In this document: positions 34,853-43,392 of the stretch, one piece after another
Layout: each line of letters begins with the position of its first letter
Numbering within the stretch: the first letter of the stretch is position 1
Assembly: GCA_035543015.1 (NCBI GenBank)
Contig: DATKKG010000063.1
Coordinates: forward strand, 15,796 to 79,795
Direction of reading: 5' to 3'
Source of the DNA: DATKKG01 sp035543015
Lineage (GTDB): Archaea; Thermoproteota; Nitrososphaeria; Conexivisphaerales; DTJL01
DNA: 64,000 nucleotides
The notes under the pieces: generated by a model
Told to the model about the DNA's origin: nothing
Database searches by the model: none
The model's input: the letters and a program-made list of their open reading frames with translations, nothing else
Program-made: the position numbers and the translations under genes

Positions 34853-36286
34853 TTGACAAGAGCCAGGGTCGTCGTAGTGGGAGCCGGACCCGCGGGCCTC
34901 GGCGCCGCCTATTCCCTTGCGACCAAGGGCGTGAAGGGAGTGGTCCTTCTGGAGAAGGGGAGGAGGATCGAAGAGCGACAGAGGGAGCGCGTCTCAGGGA
35001 CCGAGGACAAGATGAACATCACCTGCGGGCAGGGAGGTTCGGGGGCCTTCTCCGACGGCAAGCTGAACTTCGACCTGACGATAGGATGGAACACCAAGAC
35101 CCTGAGCAGGGCTGACAAGGAAGAGGGCCTGGCGGCGGCCGAGAAGCTCTTCACCGCCCACGGAATAGATTGCACTGGGAACCAAGGAGACCAGGCCGTA
35201 GACACGATGAGGGCCTCGGAGGGAGGGATACTCCTGGCGCCCGCGAGGAAGCTGGTGCACGCGGGCACGGACCTCCTTCCGGGGTTCGTTGAGTCCATGA
35301 CGAAGGAGCTGACGGACGGCGGGGTCTCCGCCTTCTATCAATCCGAAGTGTCCTCGGTGACGGCCACCAACGGCCTCTTCAGGACCGAGCTGGCGGACGG
35401 CAGCGTCTTCGACAGCGACTACGTCGTCTTCGCGGTGGGAAGGACGGGCTCGCGATGGCTCAAGACCACCGCGGATCGCCTTGGGATGAAGAACGAGTTC
35501 GGCTACATCGACATCGGCGTGCGTGTCGAGACCCCTTCTGCGGTCATGCGGCGGATGACCGACCTGTACTACGAGCCCAAGATCTACATCACCACCGACA
35601 CCTACCAGGACGAAGCCCGGACGTTCTGCGTCTGCCCCGACGGGTTCGTAGTCTCCGAGCCTCAGGAGTTCAACGGGTCGTTCCTGACCGGGGTGAACGG
35701 CCACAGCTTCGCCCGGGGACCGAAGTCCGAGAACACCAACTTCGCGCTCCTGGCGAGGGTGAACCTAACGCAGCCTGTGGCTGACACCGGCAAGTACGGC
35801 AAGGTGATGTCGCTACTGGCGACGGTCATAGGCGACGACAAACCGATCGTCCAACGTTGGACCGACTTCATCTCAGGAAGGAGGAGCACGTTCCAGAGGA
35901 TCGAAGAATGCCCCACTAAGCCCACGCTCTATCGCAGGTGCATCGGCGGGGTCGAGGACTACGAGGTCACGCCGGGAGACGTCAGCCTGGCTGCCCCGTA
36001 CAGGATCGCCATGGACCTCAAGGAGTCCCTCTTCAAGCTGGAGAAGTTCTTTCCGGGCGTGGCGGGCACGGAAGATGAGCCCAGCCCGAGGACCCTCCTC
36101 TACTTCCCGGAGCCCAAGTTCTACGCCACCAAGATAGCGGTGGGGCGGAACTTCGAGACGAGCGTCCCGCGCTCCTATGCGGTCGGGGACGGAGCGGGGC
36201 AGACCAGGGGGTTGGTCCCAGCGCTGATAACGGGGCTCTTCGCCGGGCGCGACATAGCGGAGAAGCTGGCTCAGGCCCGGGCGTAG
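34853..36286 (+). CDS. FAD-dependent oxidoreductase (COG2509-like)
   Basis: Flavoprotein of 477 residues. The dinucleotide-binding GAGPAGLGAA lies near 9-18, followed by the family stretch TCGQGGSGAFSDGKLN near 58-73 and a C-terminal GDGAGQTRGLVPA that closes the FAD site. The family is distantly related to geranylgeranyl-reductase-type flavoproteins; its substrate is unknown. TTG at 34853 gives a start right before the first strand. The MFS gene 107 bases downstream is in the same direction. Confidence 0.82.
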   Translation: MTRARVVVVGAGPAGLGAAYSLATKGVKGVVLLEKGRRIEERQRERVSGTEDKMNITCGQGGSGAFSDGKLNFDLTIGWNTKTLSRADKEEGLAAAEKLFTAHGIDCTGNQGDQAVDTMRASEGGILLAPARKLVHAGTDLLPGFVESMTKELTDGGVSAFYQSEVSSVTATNGLFRTELADGSVFDSDYVVFAVGRTGSRWLKTTADRLGMKNEFGYIDIGVRVETPSAVMRRMTDLYYEPKIYITTDTYQDEARTFCVCPDGFVVSEPQEFNGSFLTGVNGHSFARGPKSENTNFALLARVNLTQPVADTGKYGKVMSLLATVIGDDKPIVQRWTDFISGRRSTFQRIEECPTKPTLYRRCIGGVEDYEVTPGDVSLAAPYRIAMDLKESLFKLEKFFPGVAGTEDEPSPRTLLYFPEPKFYATKIAVGRNFETSVPRSYAVGDGAGQTRGLVPALITGLFAGRDIAEKLAQARA

Positions 36287-36393
36287 GCCCTCAGGCTCCA
36301 GCCGGCCTCCCACGGACCCGCTGCGCGTTCTCACAAAGAATCCTTTATGTGTTGGCGATTCGGATGATATACCGCGGCGAAGGTCACGGCCTA

Positions 36394-37596
36394 ATGCAGC
36401 GATTCATCAGGAACGAATCCCTAAACCGGAATGTCGCTGTCCTAGGCTTTACGTCCGCAGTTTCCACGTTCTCCATCAGCCTCTGGCAGGGATACCTGTC
36501 GGTCTTCCTCCAGGGAAGGTTCCCCAGCGTGCTCGTAATCGGCGGTTCGTTCTCGATGTATGGGTTCGTCACCGCCGTGGCTTACCTCGTCGCCGGCCCC
36601 CTCGGCGACAGCTACGGCAGGAAGAAGGTCATCGTCCTTAGCACCTACCTGTTGGCCCTGTGTCCCCTCCTGCTCCTGTTCCCCAACAACGCGGTCCTCA
36701 TGGCCGCCCCCGTCCTGCTCTACTGGGCCCAGACCTCGCTTCAGCCCAACTTCAGGGCCATCATAACGGACAGCACGCAGCCGGCCTTCCGAGGAGCCGC
36801 GATCGGCATCTTCAACTCCCTGGCCGTCAGCATCTCCGCGGTCGCCCTGCTCATCTCGGGATTCGCCCTTTCCGCCAACGGCGACGGTTTCTCCCCGGCT
36901 TCCTTCGCCCCGATCTTCCTTTTCAGCGGCATCATGATACTTGGGGTCGCCGTCGCCAGGCACATCCTGCTGAAGGAGACCTTTTCGCCCAAGACGGCTG
37001 GGAGGGAGAGGTTCGTAGCGAACGTCAAGAAGAACATCGAGCCGCTGCGGAGGAGGGACCTTAGGATACCGACTGCGGCGTACATGCTCCACGACGCGGC
37101 GCTCAGCTTGGTGCTGTTCCTCGTTCCGATCTACGCGTACAAGGAGGTCTCCATGACGCCGTGGATGATCGGCAGCATGCTGGCCGCCCAGACGATACTC
37201 TACTTCGTGCTCCAGGTGCCGTTCGGGCGCTTCGCCGACCTCAAGGGCAGGACGTGGGTGATCGCCCTGAGCTTCGGCCTGGAGGCCTTCTTCGCGGCCG
37301 CCTTCGTGCTCTACAGGAACCCGCTGTACGTTGGCCTGACGTACGTGGCCTGGATGGGTTTGGGCCAGATGGACGCTCCGGCCCAGGTCGCCCTTCTGGC
37401 CGACCTCTCGACCATAGAGGAAAGGGCGACCGTGATGGGCAGCTTCGGCGGCCTCACGACCCTGGCGGCCATCCCTGCGCCCCTGCTGGGGGGCTTCCTG
37501 TACGGCCTCGAGATCCCCAGCCCATTCTATCTGTGCTCGGCGCTTCTCTTCGTGTCCACCCTGTTGGTCCTGCTCTACAGGCTCAGGGCCCGCTAG
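36394..37596 (+). CDS. MFS transporter
   Basis: Major facilitator protein of 400 residues from ATG at 36394; GTG at 36349 or ATG at 36364 would lengthen it. It has about 12 helices and the loop GPLGDSYGRKKV near 69-80, the MFS signature between helices 2 and 3. A second such loop, GRFADLKGRTW, is in the second half. Its end overlaps the convergent uracil-DNA glycosylase gene by 14 bases. Substrate unknown. Confidence 0.87.
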   Translation: MQRFIRNESLNRNVAVLGFTSAVSTFSISLWQGYLSVFLQGRFPSVLVIGGSFSMYGFVTAVAYLVAGPLGDSYGRKKVIVLSTYLLALCPLLLLFPNNAVLMAAPVLLYWAQTSLQPNFRAIITDSTQPAFRGAAIGIFNSLAVSISAVALLISGFALSANGDGFSPASFAPIFLFSGIMILGVAVARHILLKETFSPKTAGRERFVANVKKNIEPLRRRDLRIPTAAYMLHDAALSLVLFLVPIYAYKEVSMTPWMIGSMLAAQTILYFVLQVPFGRFADLKGRTWVIALSFGLEAFFAAAFVLYRNPLYVGLTYVAWMGLGQMDAPAQVALLADLSTIEERATVMGSFGGLTTLAAIPAPLLGGFLYGLEIPSPFYLCSALLFVSTLLVLLYRLRAR

Positions 37597-38149
37597 GCCT
37601 GGCCGATGCCGCCTTGGCGGCGGCGCGCAGGTCGGCCACGAGGGAGTCCAGGAGCTCCGGCCTGCCGTGGAGGGCGACGGCGGGGTGGTAGGTGGCGTAG
37701 AGGGAGGCGCCACGATAGAAGCCCAGGTCCCCCCTCCTGAGGCCGCCCTTGCTCCCCGTCAACGCCGACTCGGCCACCCGTCCGAGAAGAACCACCACCC
37801 TTGGCCGGAGGGCGTCCACCTGCCTCTCCAGGTAGCGCCTGCAGGCCTCCACCTCATCCGGCTTCGGCTCCCGGTTGTCTGGGGGCCTGCACTTGACGAC
37901 GCTGGTTATGAAGACCTCCTCCCTCTTCAGGCCGGCCTTGGCCAGGGCTCCGTCGAGGATCCGCCCCGCCTGGCCCACGAAGGGCCGCCCCGTGGCGTCC
38001 TCCTTCCTGCCCGGCGCCTCGCCTATCAGCATGAGCTTGGGGCGAGAGGGGCCTTCCCCGGGGACGGCGTTGGTCCTCGAGCCGCACAGGCGGCAGAGCT
38101 CACAGACGGTGACCTCGCGGGCCACCTCTGCAATTTCACTCTTCGTCAT
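37583..38149 (-). CDS. udg: Type 4 uracil-DNA glycosylase
   Basis: Removes uracil from DNA; 188 residues. Family-4 features are GEAPG (43-47), GRPFVGQAG and YHPA (154-157), plus 4Fe-4S cysteines Cys16, Cys19, Cys87 and Cys103. This Fe-S class is widespread in archaea. It is the last gene of the fumarase-JAMM-udg set; its start lies 14 bases inside the JAMM gene. Confidence 0.94.
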   Translation of the reverse strand: MTKSEIAEVAREVTVCELCRLCGSRTNAVPGEGPSRPKLMLIGEAPGRKEDATGRPFVGQAGRILDGALAKAGLKREEVFITSVVKCRPPDNREPKPDEVEACRRYLERQVDALRPRVVVLLGRVAESALTGSKGGLRRGDLGFYRGASLYATYHPAVALHGRPELLDSLVADLRAAAKAASARPSGP

Positions 38150-38525
38150 CGACCAGGTCCCACACCACGGGGTTCCCCCGGTAGTCGTACACCGCGATGC
38201 ATTCCGGGCCGACGAAGGGATACGAGACTATCATCATCACAGAGCCGTAGACGTGAAGGAGGTCCTGAAGGGACGGCCTGTTGGAGCCCGACGGGTGAGA
38301 GTGAGCCGTGCCCACTATCGAGGCGTCGACGGGCACCTGGTACGGGTTGAAGATGGATGCCGAGCGGGCGCCCTGCATGAACGGGGCGAAGACCACCTGG
38401 TGGATCAGCATCACGTCCTCCTTCCTCTTGGCCCGGAGCAGGACCAGCATTTCGTTGGGGTACTGGTCTTTGGAGAAGGCCAGAAGGGAGTCGGCCAGGG
38501 TCCTGGTGAGCTGTACGCGAGTCAC
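38136..38525 (-). CDS. JAMM/MPN metalloprotease (Mov34-type)
   Basis: Protein of 129 residues with the full zinc JAMM motif: Glu25, His75, His77 and Asp88, the latter three in HSHPSG...SLQD. Archaeal members remove ubiquitin-like SAMP modifiers or act as desampylases. The GTG start shares one base with the TAG stop of fumarase beta. It overlaps udg by 14 bases, so the four-gene set is tightly coupled. No SAMP or E1-like gene is in the window. Confidence 0.88.
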   Translation of the reverse strand: MTRVQLTRTLADSLLAFSKDQYPNEMLVLLRAKRKEDVMLIHQVVFAPFMQGARSASIFNPYQVPVDASIVGTAHSHPSGSNRPSLQDLLHVYGSVMMIVSYPFVGPECIAVYDYRGNPVVWDLVDDEE

Positions 38526-39127
38526 TACGGCGTTATCCCCATCATCCTGTAGGCGTTTGCCAGGTTGGCCTTGGCCCTGGACCGGACTTCGTCGTAGTAG
38601 TTGTGACCCTCCGAGTCTATGATCACCGTCAGCGGCCCAAAGTCCTCCACCTCCAGTATCCAGAGCGCCTCAGGGGACCCCAGGTCCAGCCATTCGACGC
38701 CCTTGACCTTCTTTATCGACTTGGCGGCCAGGGCTCCCGCGCCCCCGGTGTAGATCGTGTAGGCGGTCCCAAGCTTCCTGCAGGCTTCGGCCGTCTTCGC
38801 CCCCATTCCGCCCTTGCCGATCACCAGCTTGGCGCCGGTCTTCTCGAGGAAGTCGGCCTCGTACATCTCGATCCTGGCGGACGTCGTCGGGCCCGCCGAG
38901 ATCACCTCCCAGCCGTCTCCCTTCTTCCTGACCACCGGGCCCATGTGATAGACCGCGAGCCCGTGGAAGTCGACGGGGAGGCTCTCGCCCTTGGCGAGCA
39001 CCTCGAGCGCGCGCCTGTGGGCGGCGTCCCTTGCGGTGATCACCGTGCCCGTCAGGTAGACGATGTCGCCCGTGCGGAGCTGCCTCGGCTCGTCGTTCAG
39101 CGGCGTGGTGAACCTGTACTCTACCAT
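38525..39127 (-). CDS. fumB: Class I fumarate hydratase beta subunit
   Basis: Beta subunit of the two-part Fe-S fumarase (or L(+)-tartrate dehydratase family), 200 residues. Hallmarks are the PLNDEPRQLRTGD segment and GTVITARDAAHRRALE near 26-41, and VIGKGGMGAKT with the family Gly-rich loop. It follows the alpha-subunit gene after one base. Mesaconate or tartrate as the substrate cannot be ruled out. Confidence 0.93.
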   Translation of the reverse strand: MVEYRFTTPLNDEPRQLRTGDIVYLTGTVITARDAAHRRALEVLAKGESLPVDFHGLAVYHMGPVVRKKGDGWEVISAGPTTSARIEMYEADFLEKTGAKLVIGKGGMGAKTAEACRKLGTAYTIYTGGAGALAAKSIKKVKGVEWLDLGSPEALWILEVEDFGPLTVIIDSEGHNYYDEVRSRAKANLANAYRMMGITP

Positions 39128-39128
39128 C

Positions 39129-40037
39129 TCAGGCTCCCCCCTTGTTCAGGAACTGGTGGGTGAGGAACTCGACGCGGCCTCCGGGGTACACCCTCATCGT
39201 GCTCCTCCTGTCCTCCCAGCAGGCCGTCGCCACGCCCACCGCGAAGGAAGCTGGGTGGCGGTTGACGGCGTCGATGTGGACGTCCAGCGCCGTCGCCAGG
39301 CCCCCCACTCCGTGCGGGCCCCATCCCAGCATGTTGATCGCCTCGAGGAGCGACGTCTCAATCTTGGAGAGCTCGGGGTCGGCGTTGCGCTGGCCGATCT
39401 CGCGCTGGAGGGACTTCTTGGCCAGCTTCATGGCGATGTCGGCCGTCGGCCCAAGGCCGATGCCGACGATGACCGGTGGGCAGGGCTTGGGACCCTGCTC
39501 GAAGATGTCGTCGAGGACGATCTTGTAGACGCCTTTCATCCCTTCCGCGGGCGGTATGACCTTGGCCATGCTGGGCGACTCGCTGCCCCCGCCCTTGAGG
39601 ACCACCGTCACGTCGGCTACCTCGGAGCCAGGGACGATCTCCCACTCTATCCAGGGTATCCTGTCCGCGGTGTTGTTCCCGGAGTTCTTCCCGGTTATGA
39701 TGTTGACCGAGTTCGGCCTTAGCGGGGCTTCGGCGGTGGCCTTGACGGTGGCGTTTCTCAGCGACCTCTCCAGCAGCCCGAGATAGGGGAATCGGTCCCC
39801 GGCCTTCACGTAGAATATCACAGTGCCGGTGTCCTGGCAGGAGGGCCTTCCCTCCGCCTCGGCTATCTCGAGGTTCTTCAGCATGGAGCCGATGACCTTC
39901 TTCGGAAGCTCAGTGGGTTCCCTGTCCTGGGCCTTTTTGAGGGCCTCCTTGACGTCGGCTGGGAGATAGATGGCTGCCGTCGTTATCAATTTGACGGCTG
40001 CCGCGGAGATCTGCTCCTCGACGCTCTGCGTGCTCAT
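39129..40037 (-). CDS. fumA: Class I fumarate hydratase alpha subunit
   Basis: Fe-S subunit of fumarase, interconverting fumarate and malate in the citric acid cycle; 302 residues. Cluster Cys67 is in SCQDTGT, a second Cys in KPCPPVIVGIG and a third in ATACWEDRRS. ATG at 40037 has a TATA box about 26 bases upstream. The class II homologue at 43393 makes this likely to be the real fumarase. Confidence 0.93.
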   Translation of the reverse strand: MSTQSVEEQISAAAVKLITTAAIYLPADVKEALKKAQDREPTELPKKVIGSMLKNLEIAEAEGRPSCQDTGTVIFYVKAGDRFPYLGLLERSLRNATVKATAEAPLRPNSVNIITGKNSGNNTADRIPWIEWEIVPGSEVADVTVVLKGGGSESPSMAKVIPPAEGMKGVYKIVLDDIFEQGPKPCPPVIVGIGLGPTADIAMKLAKKSLQREIGQRNADPELSKIETSLLEAINMLGWGPHGVGGLATALDVHIDAVNRHPASFAVGVATACWEDRRSTMRVYPGGRVEFLTHQFLNKGGA

Positions 40038-40062
40038 TACGGGCTTAGGATGCGAGAGTGGG

Positions 40063-40134
40063 ATATATCAGTTGCTCAAGGCGGCCGGAGGTGCCCTCGC
40101 GCCCCCGGGCTCGAAGGGACAGAAAAATTAAATA
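40063..40134. promoter_or_regulatory. Divergent promoters, fumarase operon and thermosome
   Basis: ATATAT at 40063-40068 faces the fumarase alpha ATG (26-31 bases). TTAAATA at 40128-40134, preceded by the purine-rich GACAGAAAAA likely to act as a BRE, lies 49-55 bases before the thermosome ATG. Confidence 0.5.
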
Positions 40135-40182
40135 CAGGCCTCCTTAACACATTTCCGCAAAATTCCGTTTCCAAAGGTGAGA

Positions 40183-41805
40183 ATGTTGACATACCCATCT
40201 GGTTCGCAACCCGTCATAGTTCTGAAGGAAGGAGCTTCCGAGACCAAGGGGAAGGAGGCCCTAAGGAACAACATCAACGCGGCGAAGCTGATCTCCGAGA
40301 TCGTCAAGTCCTCTCTGGGACCGAGGGGCATGGACAAGATGCTCGTGGACTCTCTCGGAGACGTGACCATCACCAACGACGGGGCCACGATGCTCAAGCA
40401 GCTCGACGTTCAGCATCCGGGCGCCAAGATGATGGTGGAGATAAGCAAAGCCACGGACAGCGAGGTGGGCGACGGCACCACGAGCGCGGTCATCCTGGCG
40501 GGGGCCCTTCTTGAGAAGGCCGAGGAGCTCCTCGACAAGGACGTCCATCCGACCATCATCGTGGACGGCTATACCGTAGCTTCCGAAAAGGCCCTGGATG
40601 TGCTCTCGAAGATCGCCATCAAGGTGGACCCGACCAACAAGGAGTGGCTCTTCAAGATCTCGAAGACAAGCCTGGCCTCGAAGCTGGTGTCCCAGGAGAG
40701 CGACGAGCTCTCAAGGATCGTCGTCGACGCCGTCCTGCACGTCGTCGACAAGTCAGGCGAGAACCTCAAGGTGGACATCGACAACGTCAAGGTCGAGAAG
40801 AAGCCTGGCAGGTCCCTCAGCGACACGACCCTCGTCAACGGGATCATAATCGACAAGGAAGTGGTGCACGCGGGGATGCCCAAGAGGGTGGAGCACGCCA
40901 AGATCGTGCTTCTCAACTCTCCTCTCGAGATAGAGAAGACCGAGATGAGCGCCGAGATCAGGATCTCCGACCCGACGCAGATGAAGTCGTTCCTCGACGA
41001 AGAGGCGAAGATGCTCAAGGCGATGGTGGATATGCTCGCCGGCGTAGGGGCGAACGTCGTCTTCGTCCAGAAGGGGATCGACGACATCGCACAGCACTAC
41101 CTGGCCAAGGCCGGGATAGTGGCCGTCCGCAGGGTGAAGGAGAGCGACATGACGCGCCTGGCCAAGGCGACGGGCGGAAGGATCGTAACCAACCTCGAGG
41201 ACATGACCAAGGCCGACCTGGGGGAGGCCGCCCTCGTCGAAGAGAGGAAGATCGAGCAGGACAAGTGGGTCTTCGTGGAAGGCTGCAAGAACCCGAAGGC
41301 CGTAAGCATACTGCTCAGGGGCGGTTCCCAGAGGGTCGTCGACGAAGGGGAAAGGGCCGTCCACGACGCGATCATGGTGGTCAAGGACGTGATGGAGAAG
41401 CCCAGCGTGGTCTGCGGTGGAGGGGCGCCCGAAGCGGAGATCGCTCACCGCATTCGCGAATGGGCTCACACGCTGTCAGGAAGGGAGCAGCTGGCCGCTC
41501 AGGCGTTCGCCGACGCCCTGGAGGTCATACCTCTGACGCTGGCGTCGAACGCGGGCATGGACCCCATAGACACCCAGGTGGACCTTCGGGCGGCACACTC
41601 CAAGAACAAGACCTGGGCCGGGATCTCGGTCTCCGACGGCAAGGTCGGGGACATGGAGAAGGAGCAGGTCTTCGAGCCGACCGTCGTCAAGTCGCAGATC
41701 ATCAAGTCGGCCACCGAGGCTTCCGTGATGATCCTGAGGATAGACGACGTCATCGCGTCAAAGGGGATGGGCAGGGAGGGCGGAGCACCGCCCCCCGGCG
41801 CCTAG
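40183..41805 (+). CDS. thsA: Thermosome subunit (group II chaperonin)
   Basis: ATP-driven folding chamber subunit of about 540 residues. The nucleotide-binding GDGTTS (near 96-101), SLGPRGMDKML near 44-54, and the GGGAPE motif in the second half are complete. The C-terminus is GAPPPGA rather than the usual long Gly-Met tail. ATG at 40183 or GTG two codons earlier. Its strong promoter fits an abundant protein. Confidence 0.96.
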   Translation: MLTYPSGSQPVIVLKEGASETKGKEALRNNINAAKLISEIVKSSLGPRGMDKMLVDSLGDVTITNDGATMLKQLDVQHPGAKMMVEISKATDSEVGDGTTSAVILAGALLEKAEELLDKDVHPTIIVDGYTVASEKALDVLSKIAIKVDPTNKEWLFKISKTSLASKLVSQESDELSRIVVDAVLHVVDKSGENLKVDIDNVKVEKKPGRSLSDTTLVNGIIIDKEVVHAGMPKRVEHAKIVLLNSPLEIEKTEMSAEIRISDPTQMKSFLDEEAKMLKAMVDMLAGVGANVVFVQKGIDDIAQHYLAKAGIVAVRRVKESDMTRLAKATGGRIVTNLEDMTKADLGEAALVEERKIEQDKWVFVEGCKNPKAVSILLRGGSQRVVDEGERAVHDAIMVVKDVMEKPSVVCGGGAPEAEIAHRIREWAHTLSGREQLAAQAFADALEVIPLTLASNAGMDPIDTQVDLRAAHSKNKTWAGISVSDGKVGDMEKEQVFEPTVVKSQIIKSATEASVMILRIDDVIASKGMGREGGAPPPGA

Positions 41806-41866
41806 AGCAACGCCGTTCTTTCCATTTCGTCAGGCCAGCGGCAGCTGCGTCCCGCGGCATCCAGCT

Positions 41867-42202
41867 TCATGAGAGGATTCCGTCTATCTTTGCCTTCAGC
41901 GGTGCCTTCGGCATGGCCCCGACTATCCTGTCCTTGAGCGCGCCGTCCTTGAAGACGAGGAGGGTGGGTATGGCCATCACGTCGTACGCTTCCGGCGTCC
42001 GCGGGTTCTCGTCAACGTTGAGCTTCGCGAAGACGACCCTTCCCTCGTACTCGGCCGCCAGCTCGGACAGAATCGGGGACAGCATCTTGCAGGGGTAGCA
42101 CCACTCGGCCCAGAGGTCCACCACCACCTCGCGGTTGGCCTGGACTTCCCTCTTGAAGTCGGCATCGCTCAGGACAAGGAGGCCTTCGGAAGGCTGACCC
42201 AA
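41867..42202 (-). CDS. trxA: Thioredoxin
   Basis: Small redox protein of 111 residues with the active site WCYPCK (Cys35, Cys38), Tyr where most thioredoxins have Gly. The cis-Pro loop is AIPTLLVF. No signal peptide, so it is cytoplasmic. The TTG start is at 42202. The thioredoxin reductase at 30238 is a probable electron donor. Confidence 0.94.
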   Translation of the reverse strand: MGQPSEGLLVLSDADFKREVQANREVVVDLWAEWCYPCKMLSPILSELAAEYEGRVVFAKLNVDENPRTPEAYDVMAIPTLLVFKDGALKDRIVGAMPKAPLKAKIDGILS

Positions 42203-42284
42203 ACCGATCCACCGGACGACTGCTCTGGAGCCGCGGCCCCCTTTTTAGGGCTTCCTCAGGAGCAGGACGTCGTAGATCGGTGGC

Positions 42285-43262
42285 TCAGCGGGCCGCCAGC
42301 TTCATGGCCTGCAGGATCCTTATCCTTTTGACGATGTTCGGGTGAGTGGAGAAGACCTCGAAGATCTTCTCGGACTCGGAGATCCTCCTGTTGGCAACCT
42401 GTTCGATCAGGTCCCGGTCGCTGTACGCGTACTGGACCGCGCTCCTGCCGGCGGTGTCCGGGTCCACTATGAGGAGGCTGTGGAAGCCCATCGCCTGGCC
42501 CGAGGGCGCGGTGCGCGACGATCCCCTCCTTCCGTACATGTCCAGCTTGGCCAGGGCGGACGACAGCTTGTCGGCGCCGTCGTCGACGACTTCGGCTCCA
42601 TGCCTGTCGGCGTAGAGCTCCCTTTCGCGGCTGAGGCCGAGGACGAGCAGGTTGAGGATGAAGTATGCGGCCAGGGCAAGGGCCCCGACGGCGGCTGCCG
42701 AGCCGCCGTTGTTGCTGCGCGAGTTGCCGTAGGACCCGCCCCACATCATGGACCAGCCGATATAGTAGAATATCGTCGGAAGCACCGAGACGAACATCAT
42801 TATCTGGACGTCCCTGTGCTTGAGGTGACCGAGCTCGTGGCCCAGCACCGCTTCCACTTCGCCGGGCTCGAGGGTGTTCAGGAGCCCCTGGGTCACGCAG
42901 ACCCTGCTGCCCGTCAGCGGTGAGCCGTAGGCGAAGGCGTTGGGCGCCGGCGTCGGGGACAGCATCAGCTTCGGCACCTTGAGGCCGGCCTTCATGCAGA
43001 TGCTTTGGAGCATCCCATGCACGTCCGTCAGCTGGTTGTCCGGGACTTCTCTCACCCTGTACATGGCGCTGATCATGTAGGGTCCCACGAGCCACTGCAC
43101 CAGGCTGAAGGCCACCACAAGCACCAGCATCGTGACAATGTCGAATCCGCCGAGGTACGTGAGGACCACGGCAAGGAAAAGCGTCGAGGCTCCGATGACC
43201 AGGGCAAGCGTTCCCAGCATCGTCAGCCTGAGTCTCCAAAGACTATAATCCAATCCTGACAC
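42285..43262 (-). CDS. htpX: HtpX-like membrane zinc metalloprotease
   Basis: M48 protease of 325 residues. Two transmembrane helices lie at about 13-34 and 42-62, HELGH zinc motif at 142-146 and two more helices after it. The third zinc ligand is likely the Glu in LSRERELYAD. It degrades misfolded membrane proteins. A strong TATATTTAAA box (43291-43300) lies 29-38 bases before the start. Confidence 0.94.
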   Translation of the reverse strand: MSGLDYSLWRLRLTMLGTLALVIGASTLFLAVVLTYLGGFDIVTMLVLVVAFSLVQWLVGPYMISAMYRVREVPDNQLTDVHGMLQSICMKAGLKVPKLMLSPTPAPNAFAYGSPLTGSRVCVTQGLLNTLEPGEVEAVLGHELGHLKHRDVQIMMFVSVLPTIFYYIGWSMMWGGSYGNSRSNNGGSAAAVGALALAAYFILNLLVLGLSRERELYADRHGAEVVDDGADKLSSALAKLDMYGRRGSSRTAPSGQAMGFHSLLIVDPDTAGRSAVQYAYSDRDLIEQVANRRISESEKIFEVFSTHPNIVKRIRILQAMKLAAR

Positions 43263-43290
43263 CTCTCTACGCGACCCCAGTCGTGGGGGA

Positions 43291-43300
43291 TTTAAATATA
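43291..43300 (-). promoter_or_regulatory. TATA box of htpX
   Basis: Reads TATATTTAAA on the minus strand, 29-38 bases before the htpX start; one of the clearest boxes in the window. Confidence 0.55.
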
Positions 43301-43392
43301 GCGCTCGGGTCTGGGGGTTATCGTTTCAGCGACGGAATCTGCGGAGCATCGGGCGTCTAGTTTAAGAGAAGCACGCAGGCAGAGAGCTGAGA

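Noticed and set aside
33561..34856. Plus-strand ORF of 431 codons opposite the first MFS gene
   Set aside because: Glu/Gly/Arg-rich antisense of a hydrophobic protein; the minus-strand MFS reading frame is clearly the real one.
36442..37713. Minus-strand ORF of 423 codons opposite the MFS gene
   Set aside because: Charged, low-complexity shadow of a membrane protein gene; no domain.
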